This document shows positions 27,094-36,672 of a stretch of DNA of 64,000 bases, one piece after another. Made by a program: the position numbers and the translations under genes. The stretch is taken from assembly GCF_001704115.1 (NCBI RefSeq), contig NZ_CP016895.1, positions 1,426,001-1,490,000 of the forward strand. The letters are read 5' to 3'. The first letter of the stretch is position 1. Each line of letters begins with the position of its first letter. The stretch is from Acinetobacter larvae (GTDB lineage: Bacteria; Pseudomonadota; Gammaproteobacteria; Pseudomonadales; Moraxellaceae). Below the pieces are notes generated by a model. It saw only the letters and a list, made by a program, of their open reading frames with translations. It was not told the DNA's origin and made no database searches.

Positions 27094-27513
27094 TTATTCT
27101 GCCTTGTGTTGTTGGATCATAATCTGTTGCAAGCGGCCACTAACATCAAAAAACCATAAGGCAACGCGTTGATAAGAATTTGAGTTTTGATTTGGTGCAT
27201 GTGGGAGCGGGCTATAGACCATGCTGTGATAGCCGTGGGCTTGGAGATCGACGCCATATAGTGCAGGACCATTGTTCAGATCAATGCTAGCAAAAACATG
27301 CTGATGACAAGGGTTATGAAATGTTTGTTGGCAACGTTGTTGTACCGTGGCAAGACTAGTCTTGCGTGGTGTTAAGCGATAAAGTTGTTGTTGTTGCCAG
27401 GTATTTGATGTCTCTACGTTGTAGGGATGCTGCTGACAAGCAGATAATAGGCTAAGGCTTAAACTGAGTGTGGCGAATTTAACAAGGCTGATTTTTATCT
27501 GAATAGATATCAT
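27094..27513 (-). CDS. Putative lipoprotein, unknown function
   Basis: A 139-aa protein with a lipoprotein signal. The lipobox LLSAC ends at Cys26, and Gln27 follows, so outer-membrane sorting is expected. The rest is about 110 residues, Gln/His/Asn-rich, with two Cys in the block QRCQQTFHNPCHQHVFASID. No recognisable domain. It is convergent with fba and divergent from the EamA transporter. Confidence 0.7.
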   Translation of the reverse strand: MISIQIKISLVKFATLSLSLSLLSACQQHPYNVETSNTWQQQQLYRLTPRKTSLATVQQRCQQTFHNPCHQHVFASIDLNNGPALYGVDLQAHGYHSMVYSPLPHAPNQNSNSYQRVALWFFDVSGRLQQIMIQQHKAE

Positions 27514-27856
27514 GTGTGATAACGCAGTATTAAAGTTGCACTTAATTTAACATTGTTTGGCATTCTATTGAATTTGGCATCCTATGCGGCATGCTGCTTC
27601 TCATTTTTGCTATGGCATTGTCATTACAATGTAATGAAAACAAGATGGTTGAAGTCCAAGTGATTGTATTGGGATCAAGATGTACATTGAGGTATGTAGT
27701 TGTTTTTAGAGCAATAGTTTTGTTGAGGTCGATATAATGCTATCGATTAAAAAGTGCTTTGGCGTTCAAAGCAAAATTGCTACGGTAAAGCAAAGATCTG
27801 TGAGCATCTAAATCTAAGCATAGATCGTATCGGTAAGTTTGGAGTGTAAATATTAA
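27514..27856. other. Divergent intergenic region with a short palindrome
   Basis: 343 bp of non-coding DNA between the lipoprotein and the DMT transporter. It contains TCATTAC-AAT-GTAATGA at 27621-27637, a seven-base perfect inverted repeat with a three-base centre, which could be an operator. The rest shows no ORF or RNA gene. Confidence 0.5.
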
Positions 27857-28726
27857 ATGGCTTTAATTGTACTGGCAGCATGTTTTAGCGTGTGGGTGTC
27901 GATCTATCTCAAATGGTGTAAAGCCAAAAATATTGATTTACTTCAGAGTATTGCTTGGAATTATGTGGCAGCAAGCCTCTGGTGTGCGTGGTGGTTTAAA
28001 CCTGATTTTGCACATCTATCTTGGTCTGCAACACCTTGGTGGGTGATTATAAGTTTGGCTGTGGTTTTACCGAGTATTTTTTGGTGTTTAGGGCAAGCTT
28101 TGAACCATGCTGGTGTGGTAAAGACTGAAATCGCACAGCGTTTATCGGTGGTGTTGTCTTTATTGGCTGCTTATGTCTTGTTTCAAGAACAGTTCAATCA
28201 TCTTAAATTTCTAGGGATTGCCTTGGGCTTAGCTGCGGTGATTTGCGTTTTGCTGGCACAGCTCAAGACGGGGCAAACCAAGCCACAACAGCAAAATGCA
28301 CGATTGGCAACGCGTGATTTGTTGCTGGTTTGGGTTGGTTATGCGACAGTTGATATTTTATTAAAATACTGTAGTAGCTTAGGGTTGCAATTTAGCTTGA
28401 GCTTAAATTTAAGTTTTATTTTAGCTTTTATTTTTGTATCGATTTTTGTACTGTATCGACGCCGTCGTTGGCAAACTCAAGCAATATGGGCGGGCTTGGC
28501 ATTGGGAAGTTTTAATTTTGCCAATATTGCACTTTATGTAAAGGCACATCAGTTGCTGAAAGACAGCCCTGCTATAGTATTTGCCAGTATGAATATTTTT
28601 GTGGTGGTACTGGGCTTGTTGGCTGGTGTTCTGATCTTCAAAGAGAAACTACACAAACTGTCCGTTGCTGCACTACTGTTCGCCATTGCGGCTTTGCTCT
28701 GTTTGGCCAAAGCGATTACTCAGTAG
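27857..28726 (+). CDS. EamA/DMT-superfamily transporter
   Basis: A 289-aa inner-membrane protein with about ten hydrophobic helices in two halves, the drug/metabolite transporter fold. The halves meet near residue 140-150 in a short hydrophilic loop (KTGQTKPQQQNARL). Each half ends in the typical LxxxxxFxE(K)LxxxxxxGxALxxxA pattern: LFQEQFNHLKFLGIALGLAA and IFKEKLHKLSVAALLFAIAA. The substrate is unknown. No regulator adjacent. Confidence 0.85.
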   Translation: MALIVLAACFSVWVSIYLKWCKAKNIDLLQSIAWNYVAASLWCAWWFKPDFAHLSWSATPWWVIISLAVVLPSIFWCLGQALNHAGVVKTEIAQRLSVVLSLLAAYVLFQEQFNHLKFLGIALGLAAVICVLLAQLKTGQTKPQQQNARLATRDLLLVWVGYATVDILLKYCSSLGLQFSLSLNLSFILAFIFVSIFVLYRRRRWQTQAIWAGLALGSFNFANIALYVKAHQLLKDSPAIVFASMNIFVVVLGLLAGVLIFKEKLHKLSVAALLFAIAALLCLAKAITQ

Positions 28727-28905
28727 AAAACAAGCTGATGCTCAATGTTGAAGCGTTGCTTATTACATTGTGGTTGCATCGGTTAGTGCTTGCTGGTTAT
28801 AAGGATAAAGATGATCCTGACATAGATCAAAGAGAAAGCTGACGTGCTTGGGCTGAGCGTTATAGGATTGAGCATTATAAGAAAGCGAGAGGGATGAGGC
28901 ATAAC

Positions 28906-29262
28906 ATGAAGATAACACCATTTAATTTATCTGGAAAAACTTTTATCAATACACAGAACACTGAAAATGGTGAGGTCGATACACAAACTATTTTTTATTA
29001 CAGTCAACAGGGTGATGTGATCGAAGCTGATTATCGAGGTGGTGTGGTATTGACTGGACATTTAATGGGGAGAATGACTGCACCAGATCGCTTTCACATG
29101 GTCTATCATCACTTGAACCTCAATGGCGAATTAAGAGTTGGACAATGCGAGAGTACTATTTGTATTGCGCCAGATGGTAAATTGATATTACAAGAAAGTT
29201 GGCAGTGGCTAAATGGTGATCTATCGACAGGACACTCGCAGTTGGTCGAAATCAATGGCTAA
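28906..29262 (+). CDS. Small beta-barrel (avidin/lipocalin-like) conserved protein, sometimes labelled N-acetylglutamate synthase
   Basis: A 118-aa protein with a strand-rich pattern: NLSGKTFINTQNTENGEVD, FYYSQQGDVIEADYRGG, RFHMVYHHLNLNGEL, LQESWQWLNGD. I recognise it as the small family often mis-annotated as N-acetylglutamate synthase, for which an avidin-like barrel has been proposed; there is no acetyltransferase motif. Start at 28906 rather than 28894, because GAGG lies seven bases before 28906 while 28894 is too close to its own GAGAGGG. The gene stands alone between the DMT transporter and the siderophore receptor. Confidence 0.6.
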   Translation: MKITPFNLSGKTFINTQNTENGEVDTQTIFYYSQQGDVIEADYRGGVVLTGHLMGRMTAPDRFHMVYHHLNLNGELRVGQCESTICIAPDGKLILQESWQWLNGDLSTGHSQLVEING

Positions 29263-29339
29263 AATATATATCTATGAATTTTAATCGGATTTTACATTGA
29301 TTAATGAGAAAGTTTTTTATTTACAACAAATATATTTTT

Positions 29340-29358
29340 AATAATAATAACCATTCTC
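29340..29358 (+). promoter_or_regulatory. Fur box upstream of the siderophore receptor
   Basis: The 19-mer AATAATAATAACCATTCTC matches 15 of 19 positions of the classical Fur box (GATAATGATAATCATTATC). It lies 23 bp before the receptor start, so it probably overlaps the promoter and mediates iron repression. Confidence 0.85.
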
Positions 29359-29381
29359 AATAATACGCGCGGCTATTTTAT

Positions 29382-31601
29382 ATGCGTCACTTTCAAATTA
29401 AATATTTAACTCAAGCAATACATGCCGTACTGTGCATGAGTATTATCTCTCCGATGGCTTTTGCAGAAGATCAAAATACAAGCGATGTACAGGATTTACC
29501 TGTTATTCAATTACATGCTGACAATGGCGAGCAAACCGAAGCAACGGGCAGTTATAAAGCCAAGGCTTCACGCTCTGCAACGCGTTTAAATTTAAGTTTA
29601 AAAGAAACACCGCAGTCTGTCAGTGTGGTGACGCATGAGCAAATGCAGCAGCGTAACTTAAACGATATCAGCAAAGTACTTGATGCCACCCCAGGTATTG
29701 TCGGTGGACGTCTAGATACGCAGCGTCATGAATACAAAGCGAGAGGTTATGGTATTGGTAACTATCAAATTAATGGCATGCCGATTGGTGAGAATGCGCC
29801 ACTAAGTGATACCTTCTTTTATGACCGTGTTGAAGTGATTAAGGGTGCATCTGGTTTAATGGGGGCAACAGGAGATCCTTCGGCAACCATCAATATGATC
29901 CGTAAAAAACCCAGTAAAATGCTCACTGGTGAGGCAGCGGTCTCTTTGAGTCGTTGGGATACGATTCGCTCAGAAGTCGATGTCTCTGTACCACTGACCC
30001 AAGATGGTCGGGTGCGGAGTCGGGTAATGGCAATGCATGAGCAAGGTGATACTTACATCGATTATTATCGTAAAAACTCCGATGCAGCAATGGCCGTTAT
30101 TGAAGCTGATTTCACAGCAAACCTTGTCGGGAGCATTGGCTTACAGTACCAAAATAATAAACCCAAAGGCTCAACTTGGGGTGCAGTGCCGTATTGGAAT
30201 GCCAAAGGCGAACATATCGATACGCCACGTAGTTTTAGTTTTGCGAACAGCTGGAATACCATTCGTGAAAGCGATCGTACTGTATTTACGGACTTAGCCT
30301 ATAACTTTGATAATGGCTGGTTGCTGAAAGCATCCAGTTCTTATTCATGGTCTAAAAGTTTTTGGCTGATGTCCTATGGGGGCTCAGGCTTTGCGAAAGA
30401 TGATGGAACAGGGATTGGTTTATGGAATACCGTTTTTCCGAATTCTGAATCTAAAAAACTCAATGCAGAAATTTATGCTTCAGGACCATTTAAGCTATTT
30501 AATCGTGAACATGAGCTAGTGATTGGTGCCAATGGTTTTAGCCGTAAAAGCGAGAGTATTTCTGGACGTTTAACCAATCTTGATTTTGGTGATCAAGCCA
30601 CATGTAATAGCAATGGCGCATGTACCATTAATGATTGGCGTACTTGGGATGGTCATGCAACATCAAAACCAGATTATGAAATAACTAACCGTGGTAAAGA
30701 CAGTAAGCAACAAAACTATGGTGCTTATGCGACACTTCGTCTTAATATTACCGATCCGTTGAAGGTTATTTTAGGAGGGCGTTATAGTGAATATAAAGCA
30801 ACCAATGGTAATAAAGCCGATGTAACTGCAGATAAATTTACCCCATTTGTGGGGCTTACCTATGCTTTAACCGATCAGCTGACTGCTTATGCAAGCTATA
30901 GTGATATGTTTAAACCAAGCGATAAAAAAGATCGCAATAGCAGTTATCTTGAACCTGAAACAGGTAAAAATTACGAACTTGGTTTAAAAGCAGGTTGGTT
31001 TGATGATCGTTTGCTATCGACAGCGGCTGTATTTAGAAGTGAAAAAGAAAATGTCGCAGTACGCGATAAAGAAGCAATTGATCTTGGTATGAAGACGGAT
31101 GATGGGGGTGACCCGATGATGTCTTCAGGTGAAGGATTAACCGTTACTGGATTTGAACTTGAAACGATTGGACAGATTACCCCAACATGGAATATTACCG
31201 CGGGCTATACCTATTTAGGTGTGGATGGAACGGAAATTGCCAAAGCAGATAATGAAATACCGCGTAATTTGGTGAAACTCTATACCAACTATCAATTACC
31301 GAATGCTTTATTTGATGGTGCGGAGAAGTTTAATGTTGGCTTTGGCGGAACATGGCAAAGTGAAATTAAAAATAAATGGGGTGGTGCTCCTGCCAATAGT
31401 GTTGGCGATGGCTACATAAAACAAAAAGCCTATATGTTGGCAAATGCCAATATTGGCTATCGTTATAATGAAAATTTTAGTGCCAATTTAAGTGTAAATA
31501 ACTTATTTGACAAAAAATACTATGAAAAAGTTGGTTTCTATAATGGTATTTTCTGGGGTGAACCTCGTAATGTGACACTTACTTTGCGAGCACATTTCTA
31601 A
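29382..31601 (+). CDS. TonB-dependent siderophore receptor
   Basis: Outer-membrane beta-barrel receptor for a ferric siderophore, 739 aa. A 28-residue signal peptide ends AFA (cleavage before EDQ). The plug domain (about 70-180) has ETPQSVSVVTHEQM, TPGIV, RGYGIGNYQINGMP and RVEVIKGASGLM, typical of FpvA/FhuE-like receptors. The TonB box could lie in DLPVIQLHAD near the mature N-terminus. The C-terminus ends TLTLRAHF with the terminal Phe needed for barrel assembly. The siderophore is unknown. No biosynthesis or ABC gene is adjacent; a siderophore ABC importer is near the right window edge, but linkage is speculative. Regulated by the Fur box just upstream. Confidence 0.93.
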   Translation: MRHFQIKYLTQAIHAVLCMSIISPMAFAEDQNTSDVQDLPVIQLHADNGEQTEATGSYKAKASRSATRLNLSLKETPQSVSVVTHEQMQQRNLNDISKVLDATPGIVGGRLDTQRHEYKARGYGIGNYQINGMPIGENAPLSDTFFYDRVEVIKGASGLMGATGDPSATINMIRKKPSKMLTGEAAVSLSRWDTIRSEVDVSVPLTQDGRVRSRVMAMHEQGDTYIDYYRKNSDAAMAVIEADFTANLVGSIGLQYQNNKPKGSTWGAVPYWNAKGEHIDTPRSFSFANSWNTIRESDRTVFTDLAYNFDNGWLLKASSSYSWSKSFWLMSYGGSGFAKDDGTGIGLWNTVFPNSESKKLNAEIYASGPFKLFNREHELVIGANGFSRKSESISGRLTNLDFGDQATCNSNGACTINDWRTWDGHATSKPDYEITNRGKDSKQQNYGAYATLRLNITDPLKVILGGRYSEYKATNGNKADVTADKFTPFVGLTYALTDQLTAYASYSDMFKPSDKKDRNSSYLEPETGKNYELGLKAGWFDDRLLSTAAVFRSEKENVAVRDKEAIDLGMKTDDGGDPMMSSGEGLTVTGFELETIGQITPTWNITAGYTYLGVDGTEIAKADNEIPRNLVKLYTNYQLPNALFDGAEKFNVGFGGTWQSEIKNKWGGAPANSVGDGYIKQKAYMLANANIGYRYNENFSANLSVNNLFDKKYYEKVGFYNGIFWGEPRNVTLTLRAHF

Positions 31602-31640
31602 GCACTGCAAAGTTTGATTGTTTTATCTAGTCTAAAGTAC

Positions 31641-31677
31641 ACGCAGCAATTGTCCCTGAGGATTGCTGCGTTTTTTT
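31641..31677 (+). terminator. Rho-independent terminator of the siderophore receptor
   Basis: ACGCAGCAAT, loop of about ten bases, ATTGCTGCGT followed by T-run, 40 bp after the stop. Confidence 0.92.
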
Positions 31678-31804
31678 GTGCACTTAGAACCCGATATTTT
31701 AGCGTTAATATATCGTTTTAAATTGCCATAAAATAACTATAAATATATGAAAAATATAAAATAATATTAAAATTTTGCAGATGAAAAACTTTCTCAAATA
31801 AAGC

Positions 31805-31835
31805 TTGACCTCAAGTTAACTTGACCTTTTATAGT
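31805..31835 (+). promoter_or_regulatory. SoxR-type promoter with overlong spacer
   Basis: TTGACC (-35, 31805-31810) and TATAGT (-10, 31830-31835) are separated by 19 bp, the overlong spacing required by MerR-family activators. The spacer carries the perfect palindrome TCAAGTTAACTTGA (31811-31824), within CCTCAAGTTAACTTGACC. This is nearly the enterobacterial soxS operator core. It lies 78 bp before the DoxX-MFP-RND operon, so the operon is probably induced by redox-active compounds through SoxR. No soxR gene is in the window. Confidence 0.9.
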
Positions 31836-31913
31836 GCAGTTACTTTGTTAATGCTTTGTAAGTGGAATCCGCTTTGCAAAGTAGCGCTCTATGGTTTAGT
31901 CGGGGATTTTGCG

Positions 31914-32348
31914 ATGCCAAATTTTATTCAGTCCATGATAGAACATCCCAAGCTGTGGCTTCTGGCACGTTGTTTGATGGTGTTACTGTTTTTACTTTCC
32001 GGTTTTGCCAAGTTAATTGATGTTGAAGGAAGTTTTGCCGAGATGACTGCTGCGGGTTTGCATCCTGCATGGTTATTTAATTATGCCAGTGCCTTGGTGC
32101 TGCTATTGGGCAGTTATTTCGTCTTGTTTGATCGTGCCTTATGGTTTGGTGCTGGGATGCTAGCGGTATTTTTATTATTGACAATTTTGATCGTGCATCA
32201 GTTCTGGCGTATGGATGCCGAGGCAGCCAAGTTGTCGATGTATTTTGCTGTTGAACATCTGGCGGTGATTGCGGGACTGATGGCAATGGCGATGGCTAGT
32301 CATTATCGTAAATTACTCTCCCAAATGCGTGCAGGAGTATGGGCTTAA
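31914..32348 (+). CDS. DoxX-family membrane protein (MexG-like)
   Basis: A 144-aa inner-membrane protein with four helices (ARCLMVLLFLLSGFAKLID; WLFNYASALVLLLGSYFVLF; GMLAVFLLLTILIV; LAVIAGLMAMAMA). It belongs to the DoxX family, like P. aeruginosa MexG, the first gene of mexGHI-opmD. Start 31914 has GGGG eight bases upstream. A longer frame with a TTG at 31821 would begin inside the SoxR promoter and is rejected. It is coupled to the next gene by TAATG. Confidence 0.85.
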   Translation: MPNFIQSMIEHPKLWLLARCLMVLLFLLSGFAKLIDVEGSFAEMTAAGLHPAWLFNYASALVLLLGSYFVLFDRALWFGAGMLAVFLLLTILIVHQFWRMDAEAAKLSMYFAVEHLAVIAGLMAMAMASHYRKLLSQMRAGVWA

Positions 32349-33466
32349 TGCGTAAATCTCTCCTGAAACCGATTTTATGGGTTGTTTTTATTTTAGTTTT
32401 TTTAGCGGCATTGCTCCTCTGGTATTTAACAAGCAAAAACTCAAAAGCGGCAGCAGGTGCTGCTTATCCACCGATCAAAGTAGCTGTTGCACAGGTCAAA
32501 TGGAGCCAAGCACCACGAACGATTCATGCGATTGGTGAATTGGAAGCGGCCAAACAGATTCAGTTGGCTTCTGAGGTTGCTGGGCGTATTGAAAAAATAT
32601 ATTTTCAGTCTGGGCAATTTGTCCATCAAGGTCAACTTTTGCTTCAGCTGAATGATGATGTCGAACAGGCTGAGCTGGCACAATTACAAGCCAAATTAAA
32701 ATTAGACCAAGCTGTATATCGCCGTGGGCAAGAATTGTCTCAGGTCAATGCCATGTCTCGTGCAGAAGTGGATGAGGCCTTGTCGAATCGTGATGTAACT
32801 TTAGGAAAAATTCAACAATTGCGCGCCAGAATTCAGCAAAAGGCGATTCGAGCGCCGTTTGCTGGGCAAATCGGCATACGCCGTGTGCACCAAGGGCAAT
32901 ATTTACAAGTGGGTGAGCCGATCGTTAGTTTGGTTGATACCCAAAATCTTTTGCTCAATTTTAGTCTAGATGAGCGTGTGGTGCCCGATATTGCTTTGGG
33001 ACAACAACTTAATGTGCAATTGGATGCCTTTGCAGGACAGCAATTTAAAGCCAAAGTTACCGCAATAGATCCTTTAATTTCTAAAGCGCGCTTATTGCAA
33101 GTTCAAGCACAATTACCCAATCCAAAACAGCAATTTAAAGCAGGTATGTTTGCCAATGTCTTGATTGATCAGCAACGGGTTAATGCTTTGATGGTACCTG
33201 AAAGTGCCATTAGTTATAGCGCTTATGGCGAAACCGTCTTTGTTGCCACAGCGCAACAAGCGCAATGGCAGGTCAAGAAAGTTGCTGTGAAAACAGGACA
33301 GCGCGCTGATGGTTGGGTTGAGGTGAGCTCAGGTTTAAAACAAGGGCAACGTGTGGTGACTTCTGGTCAATTGAAGCTTTCGGATGGTGCTGCGGTTGAG
33401 CTTATGAAAGGCGATACCTTAGAGACAGGAACAGATCAAGGCGCGGCATCGGAGGCACATACATGA
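32348..33466 (+). CDS. RND efflux periplasmic adaptor (MexH-like)
   Basis: Membrane fusion protein of an RND pump, 372 aa from the ATG at 32348. That start overlaps the DoxX stop codon and has AGGAG ten bases upstream; the ATG at 32339 is too near the SD. An N-terminal membrane anchor (about 8-30) is followed by a barrel-sandwich/biotinyl-lipoyl half (QLASEVAGRIEKIYFQSGQF), a short alpha hairpin (85-140), the second lipoyl half (KAIRAPFAGQIGIRRVHQGQYL), beta-barrel and membrane-proximal domains. The short hairpin is typical of the MexH/AcrA-like group. It overlaps the pump gene by four bases. Confidence 0.93.
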   Translation: MRKSLLKPILWVVFILVFLAALLLWYLTSKNSKAAAGAAYPPIKVAVAQVKWSQAPRTIHAIGELEAAKQIQLASEVAGRIEKIYFQSGQFVHQGQLLLQLNDDVEQAELAQLQAKLKLDQAVYRRGQELSQVNAMSRAEVDEALSNRDVTLGKIQQLRARIQQKAIRAPFAGQIGIRRVHQGQYLQVGEPIVSLVDTQNLLLNFSLDERVVPDIALGQQLNVQLDAFAGQQFKAKVTAIDPLISKARLLQVQAQLPNPKQQFKAGMFANVLIDQQRVNALMVPESAISYSAYGETVFVATAQQAQWQVKKVAVKTGQRADGWVEVSSGLKQGQRVVTSGQLKLSDGAAVELMKGDTLETGTDQGAASEAHT

Positions 33467-36400
33467 AGTTTACGGACCTCTTTGTCAAACGACCAGTACT
33501 CGCTTTTGTAGTCAGTTGTTTGATTTTACTTGCGGGATTCTTTGCTTTTGATCGCTTGTCGATACGGCAATATCCACTATTGGAAAGTTCGACCATTAGC
33601 ATTGCTACAGAATATCCTGGGGCGAATGCTGAACTGATGCAAGGTTTTGTTACCCAACCGATCGCTCAAGCGGTTGCATCGGTTGAAGGGGTGGACTATC
33701 TAAGTTCCTCAACGGTACAAGGACGGAGTGTGGTGACTTTGCGTATGCAGCTCAACCGAGATTCCACGCAAGCACTCACTGAAGTAATGGCGAAGGTCAA
33801 TCAGGTTCGCTATAAGTTACCCGAACGTGCTTTTGATCCAGTGATTGAGCGTTCATCTGGTGAATCGACCGATGTTGCTTATATCGGTTTTCGTAGTCAA
33901 AGTGGTAATTTAGCAGCATTAACTGATTATCTCTCACGTGTGGTAGAGCCGATGTTGGCGAGTATTGAAGGGGTTGCCAAAGTACAAAGTTATGGCGCGC
34001 AACGTTTATCAATGCGGATTTGGTTGGATAATCATCGAATGGCTGGTCGTGGCATCAGTGTGAGTGATGTATCACAAGCGTTGCAACGCAATAATTATCA
34101 GGCTGCACCCGGTCAAGTCAAAGGTGAATACGTTGTTGCCAATGTCAGTGTCAGCACAGATTTAAGTAGCATTGCGGACTTTAATCATTTGGTACTGCGT
34201 AACGATGAACAGGGTTTAGTTTATTTAAAAGATGTGGCAACGGTTGAGTTAGGTGCGGCATCAACAGAAACCAGTGCCGTCATGAATGGCACACCGGCAG
34301 TATTTTTAGGTTTACAAGCCACTCCCAAAGGTAATCCTTTGGTGATTGTGGATGGCATCAAGACCTTATTACCCGAGATTAAAAAGACTTTGCCGCCTGG
34401 CATTGAAGTAGATTTGGCTTTTGAGACAGCACGCTTTATTGATGCCTCTATTCAAGAAGTACTGCATACCTTTATGGAAGCCTTAATCATCGTGATTGTA
34501 GTGATTTATCTCTGCTTAGGGTCTTTTAAAAGCGTTATTATTCCCATTGTGACCATTCCTCTGTCCTTGCTTGGAGCAATGGCGATCATGTTGCTGTTTG
34601 GCTTTAGTATTAATTTACTGACCTTATTGGCAATGGTTTTGGCCATTGGTTTAGTGGTTGATGATGCCATTGTGGTGGTCGAAAATGTGCATCGACATAT
34701 TGAGTCGGGTCAAAGCCCGGTCGCTGCTGCATTATTGGGGGCACGTGAAGTTGCAGGGCCCGTCATCGCCATGACCATTACCTTGGCAGCGGTGTATGCG
34801 CCAATTGGCTTAATGGGCGGTTTAACGGGTTCTTTATTTAAAGAATTTGCTTTTACTTTGGCAGGCGCTGTGCTGGTCTCAGGCATTATTGCTTTGACTT
34901 TATCGCCGATGATGAGTTCATTTTTATTGGATCGACAGCAGCATGAGGGCAAAGTTGCGCAGTATGCAGAGCGATTTTTTCAGGGGTTGTCTCATCACTA
35001 TGGACGATTGTTGACATTTTCACTGTCACAACGTTGGATGACTGCGACCATTGCGGTGATTATTTTATTGGCTTTACCCGTTTTATATCAATTACCACAA
35101 AAAGAATTGGCACCGACTGAAGATCAGGCGGGAGTCTTGACTGCAATTAAGTCTCCACAACATGCCAATTTAAATTATGTTGAAAAATTTGCCTACAAAT
35201 TGGACGAATTGTTTTGGACTATTCCAGAAACTGCTGATAGCTGGATTATCAATGGTACCGATGGACCCGCATCCAGTTTTGGTGGTGCAACCTTGACTAA
35301 TTGGCAGGATAGAACACGTGATGCCACCGCTATACAGCATGAGCTACAAGCGAAAGTTGGTGATGTAGAAGGAAATAGTATTTTTGTATTTCAGTTACCG
35401 GCATTGCCGGGTTCAACTGGTGGTTTACCAGTGCAAATGGTATTGCGCACTGCGCATGACTATCCTTTGCTGTATCAGACCATGCAAGACATTAAACAAA
35501 AAGCACGTGACAGTGGTTTATTTGTGGTGGTAGATAGTGACTTAGACTATAACAATCCGATGTTGCAGATTCGCATTGATCGCAATAAAGCCAATAGTTT
35601 AGGCATTCGCATGCAGGATATTGCCGATACCTTATCAACCATGGTTGGGGAAAACTATATTAACCGTTTTGCTTTAGAAGGGCGTGCCTATGATGTTATT
35701 CCACAAAGTATTCAGCAACAACGCATGAGTCCAGAAGCTTTAGCCCAGCAATTCGTTCGGGCTGAGAATGGGCAGTTTATTCCATTATCCACCATTGTTA
35801 CGTTGGAAATGCAAGTTCAGCCCAATAAACTGACGCAATTTGACCAGCAAAATGCTGCAACCTTTCAGGCTATTCCAGCAGCGGGAGTATCTTTAGGGCA
35901 AGCTCTCAGTTTCTTAGAAACCACTTTGGCTGAGTTACCAGCAGGCTTTAGTTATGATTGGCAAGCCGATGCGCGTCAGTATGTGCAAGAAGGTAATAGC
36001 TTGATGTGGGCATTTGCGGCAGCATTATTGGTCATTTATATGGTTTTGGCTGCGCAATATGAAAGCTTAAAAGACCCGTTTATTATTTTAATTACCGTAC
36101 CCTTATCGATTTGTGGGGCATTGATCCCATTGGCATTGGGGGCATCTAGTATGAATATCTATACGCAAATTGGTTTAGTGACTTTAATTGGTTTAATCAG
36201 TAAGCATGGTATTTTGATGGTTGAGTTCGCCAATGAACTACAAGTTCAGCATCATTTAAGCCCTTATCAAGCTATTATTAAAGCCGCAAAAATTCGTTTA
36301 AGACCGATTTTAATGACGACTGCTGCCATGGTATTTGGCTTAATTCCGCTATTATTTGCCAGTGGGGCAGGTGCGCATAGTCGTTATGGGCTGGGTGTGG

Positions 36401-36549
36401 TCATTGTCAGCGGTATGCTTATTGGGACTTTATTTACGCTATTTGTTTTACCCACGATTTATAGTTTTTTAGCCCGTGACCATCAACAACTGTCACAGAG
36501 CAAGCGCTATAAAGCTTTAGCCAAAGCTGAATTGGAATTAACTGAATAG
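33463..36549 (+). CDS. RND multidrug efflux transporter (MexI-like)
   Basis: Inner-membrane HAE1-class RND proton antiporter of 1028 aa with 12 membrane helices. N-terminal FTDLFVKRPVLAFVVS, the TM4 proton-relay Asp pair in AIGLVVDDAIVVVENVHRH, and the TM10-11 region with LITVPLSICGALIPLALG and ISKHGILMVEFANE are all intact. The porter domain halves are complete. Operon with a DoxX protein and an adaptor is the mexGHI arrangement; no outer-membrane channel gene (opmD equivalent) follows, so a TolC-type channel encoded elsewhere must be used. Expected substrates by analogy are redox-active phenazine- or quinone-like compounds, consistent with the SoxR promoter. Confidence 0.94.
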   Translation: MKFTDLFVKRPVLAFVVSCLILLAGFFAFDRLSIRQYPLLESSTISIATEYPGANAELMQGFVTQPIAQAVASVEGVDYLSSSTVQGRSVVTLRMQLNRDSTQALTEVMAKVNQVRYKLPERAFDPVIERSSGESTDVAYIGFRSQSGNLAALTDYLSRVVEPMLASIEGVAKVQSYGAQRLSMRIWLDNHRMAGRGISVSDVSQALQRNNYQAAPGQVKGEYVVANVSVSTDLSSIADFNHLVLRNDEQGLVYLKDVATVELGAASTETSAVMNGTPAVFLGLQATPKGNPLVIVDGIKTLLPEIKKTLPPGIEVDLAFETARFIDASIQEVLHTFMEALIIVIVVIYLCLGSFKSVIIPIVTIPLSLLGAMAIMLLFGFSINLLTLLAMVLAIGLVVDDAIVVVENVHRHIESGQSPVAAALLGAREVAGPVIAMTITLAAVYAPIGLMGGLTGSLFKEFAFTLAGAVLVSGIIALTLSPMMSSFLLDRQQHEGKVAQYAERFFQGLSHHYGRLLTFSLSQRWMTATIAVIILLALPVLYQLPQKELAPTEDQAGVLTAIKSPQHANLNYVEKFAYKLDELFWTIPETADSWIINGTDGPASSFGGATLTNWQDRTRDATAIQHELQAKVGDVEGNSIFVFQLPALPGSTGGLPVQMVLRTAHDYPLLYQTMQDIKQKARDSGLFVVVDSDLDYNNPMLQIRIDRNKANSLGIRMQDIADTLSTMVGENYINRFALEGRAYDVIPQSIQQQRMSPEALAQQFVRAENGQFIPLSTIVTLEMQVQPNKLTQFDQQNAATFQAIPAAGVSLGQALSFLETTLAELPAGFSYDWQADARQYVQEGNSLMWAFAAALLVIYMVLAAQYESLKDPFIILITVPLSICGALIPLALGASSMNIYTQIGLVTLIGLISKHGILMVEFANELQVQHHLSPYQAIIKAAKIRLRPILMTTAAMVFGLIPLLFASGAGAHSRYGLGVVIVSGMLIGTLFTLFVLPTIYSFLARDHQQLSQSKRYKALAKAELELTE

Positions 36550-36583
36550 CAAAAGTCTGCAATCATAAAATTAAATATTTTTA

Positions 36584-36616
36584 CTGGGCGGGTTGTGATA
36601 ATCCGCCAGTTTTATT
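36584..36616 (+). terminator. Terminator after the RND operon
   Basis: CTGGGCGGGTT, short loop, AATCCGCCAG followed by TTTTATTTTT. One bulge and one G-T pair in the stem. Confidence 0.8.
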
Positions 36617-36672
36617 TTTAAATTAAAAATGTCAGCTCGCTTAATGCAGAATACGTCCGTGTTCAATTACAT

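Noticed and set aside
31821..31913. N-terminal extension of the DoxX gene from a TTG at 31821
   Set aside because: It would start inside the SoxR promoter spacer; ATG 31914 has a good ribosome-binding site and gives the family length.
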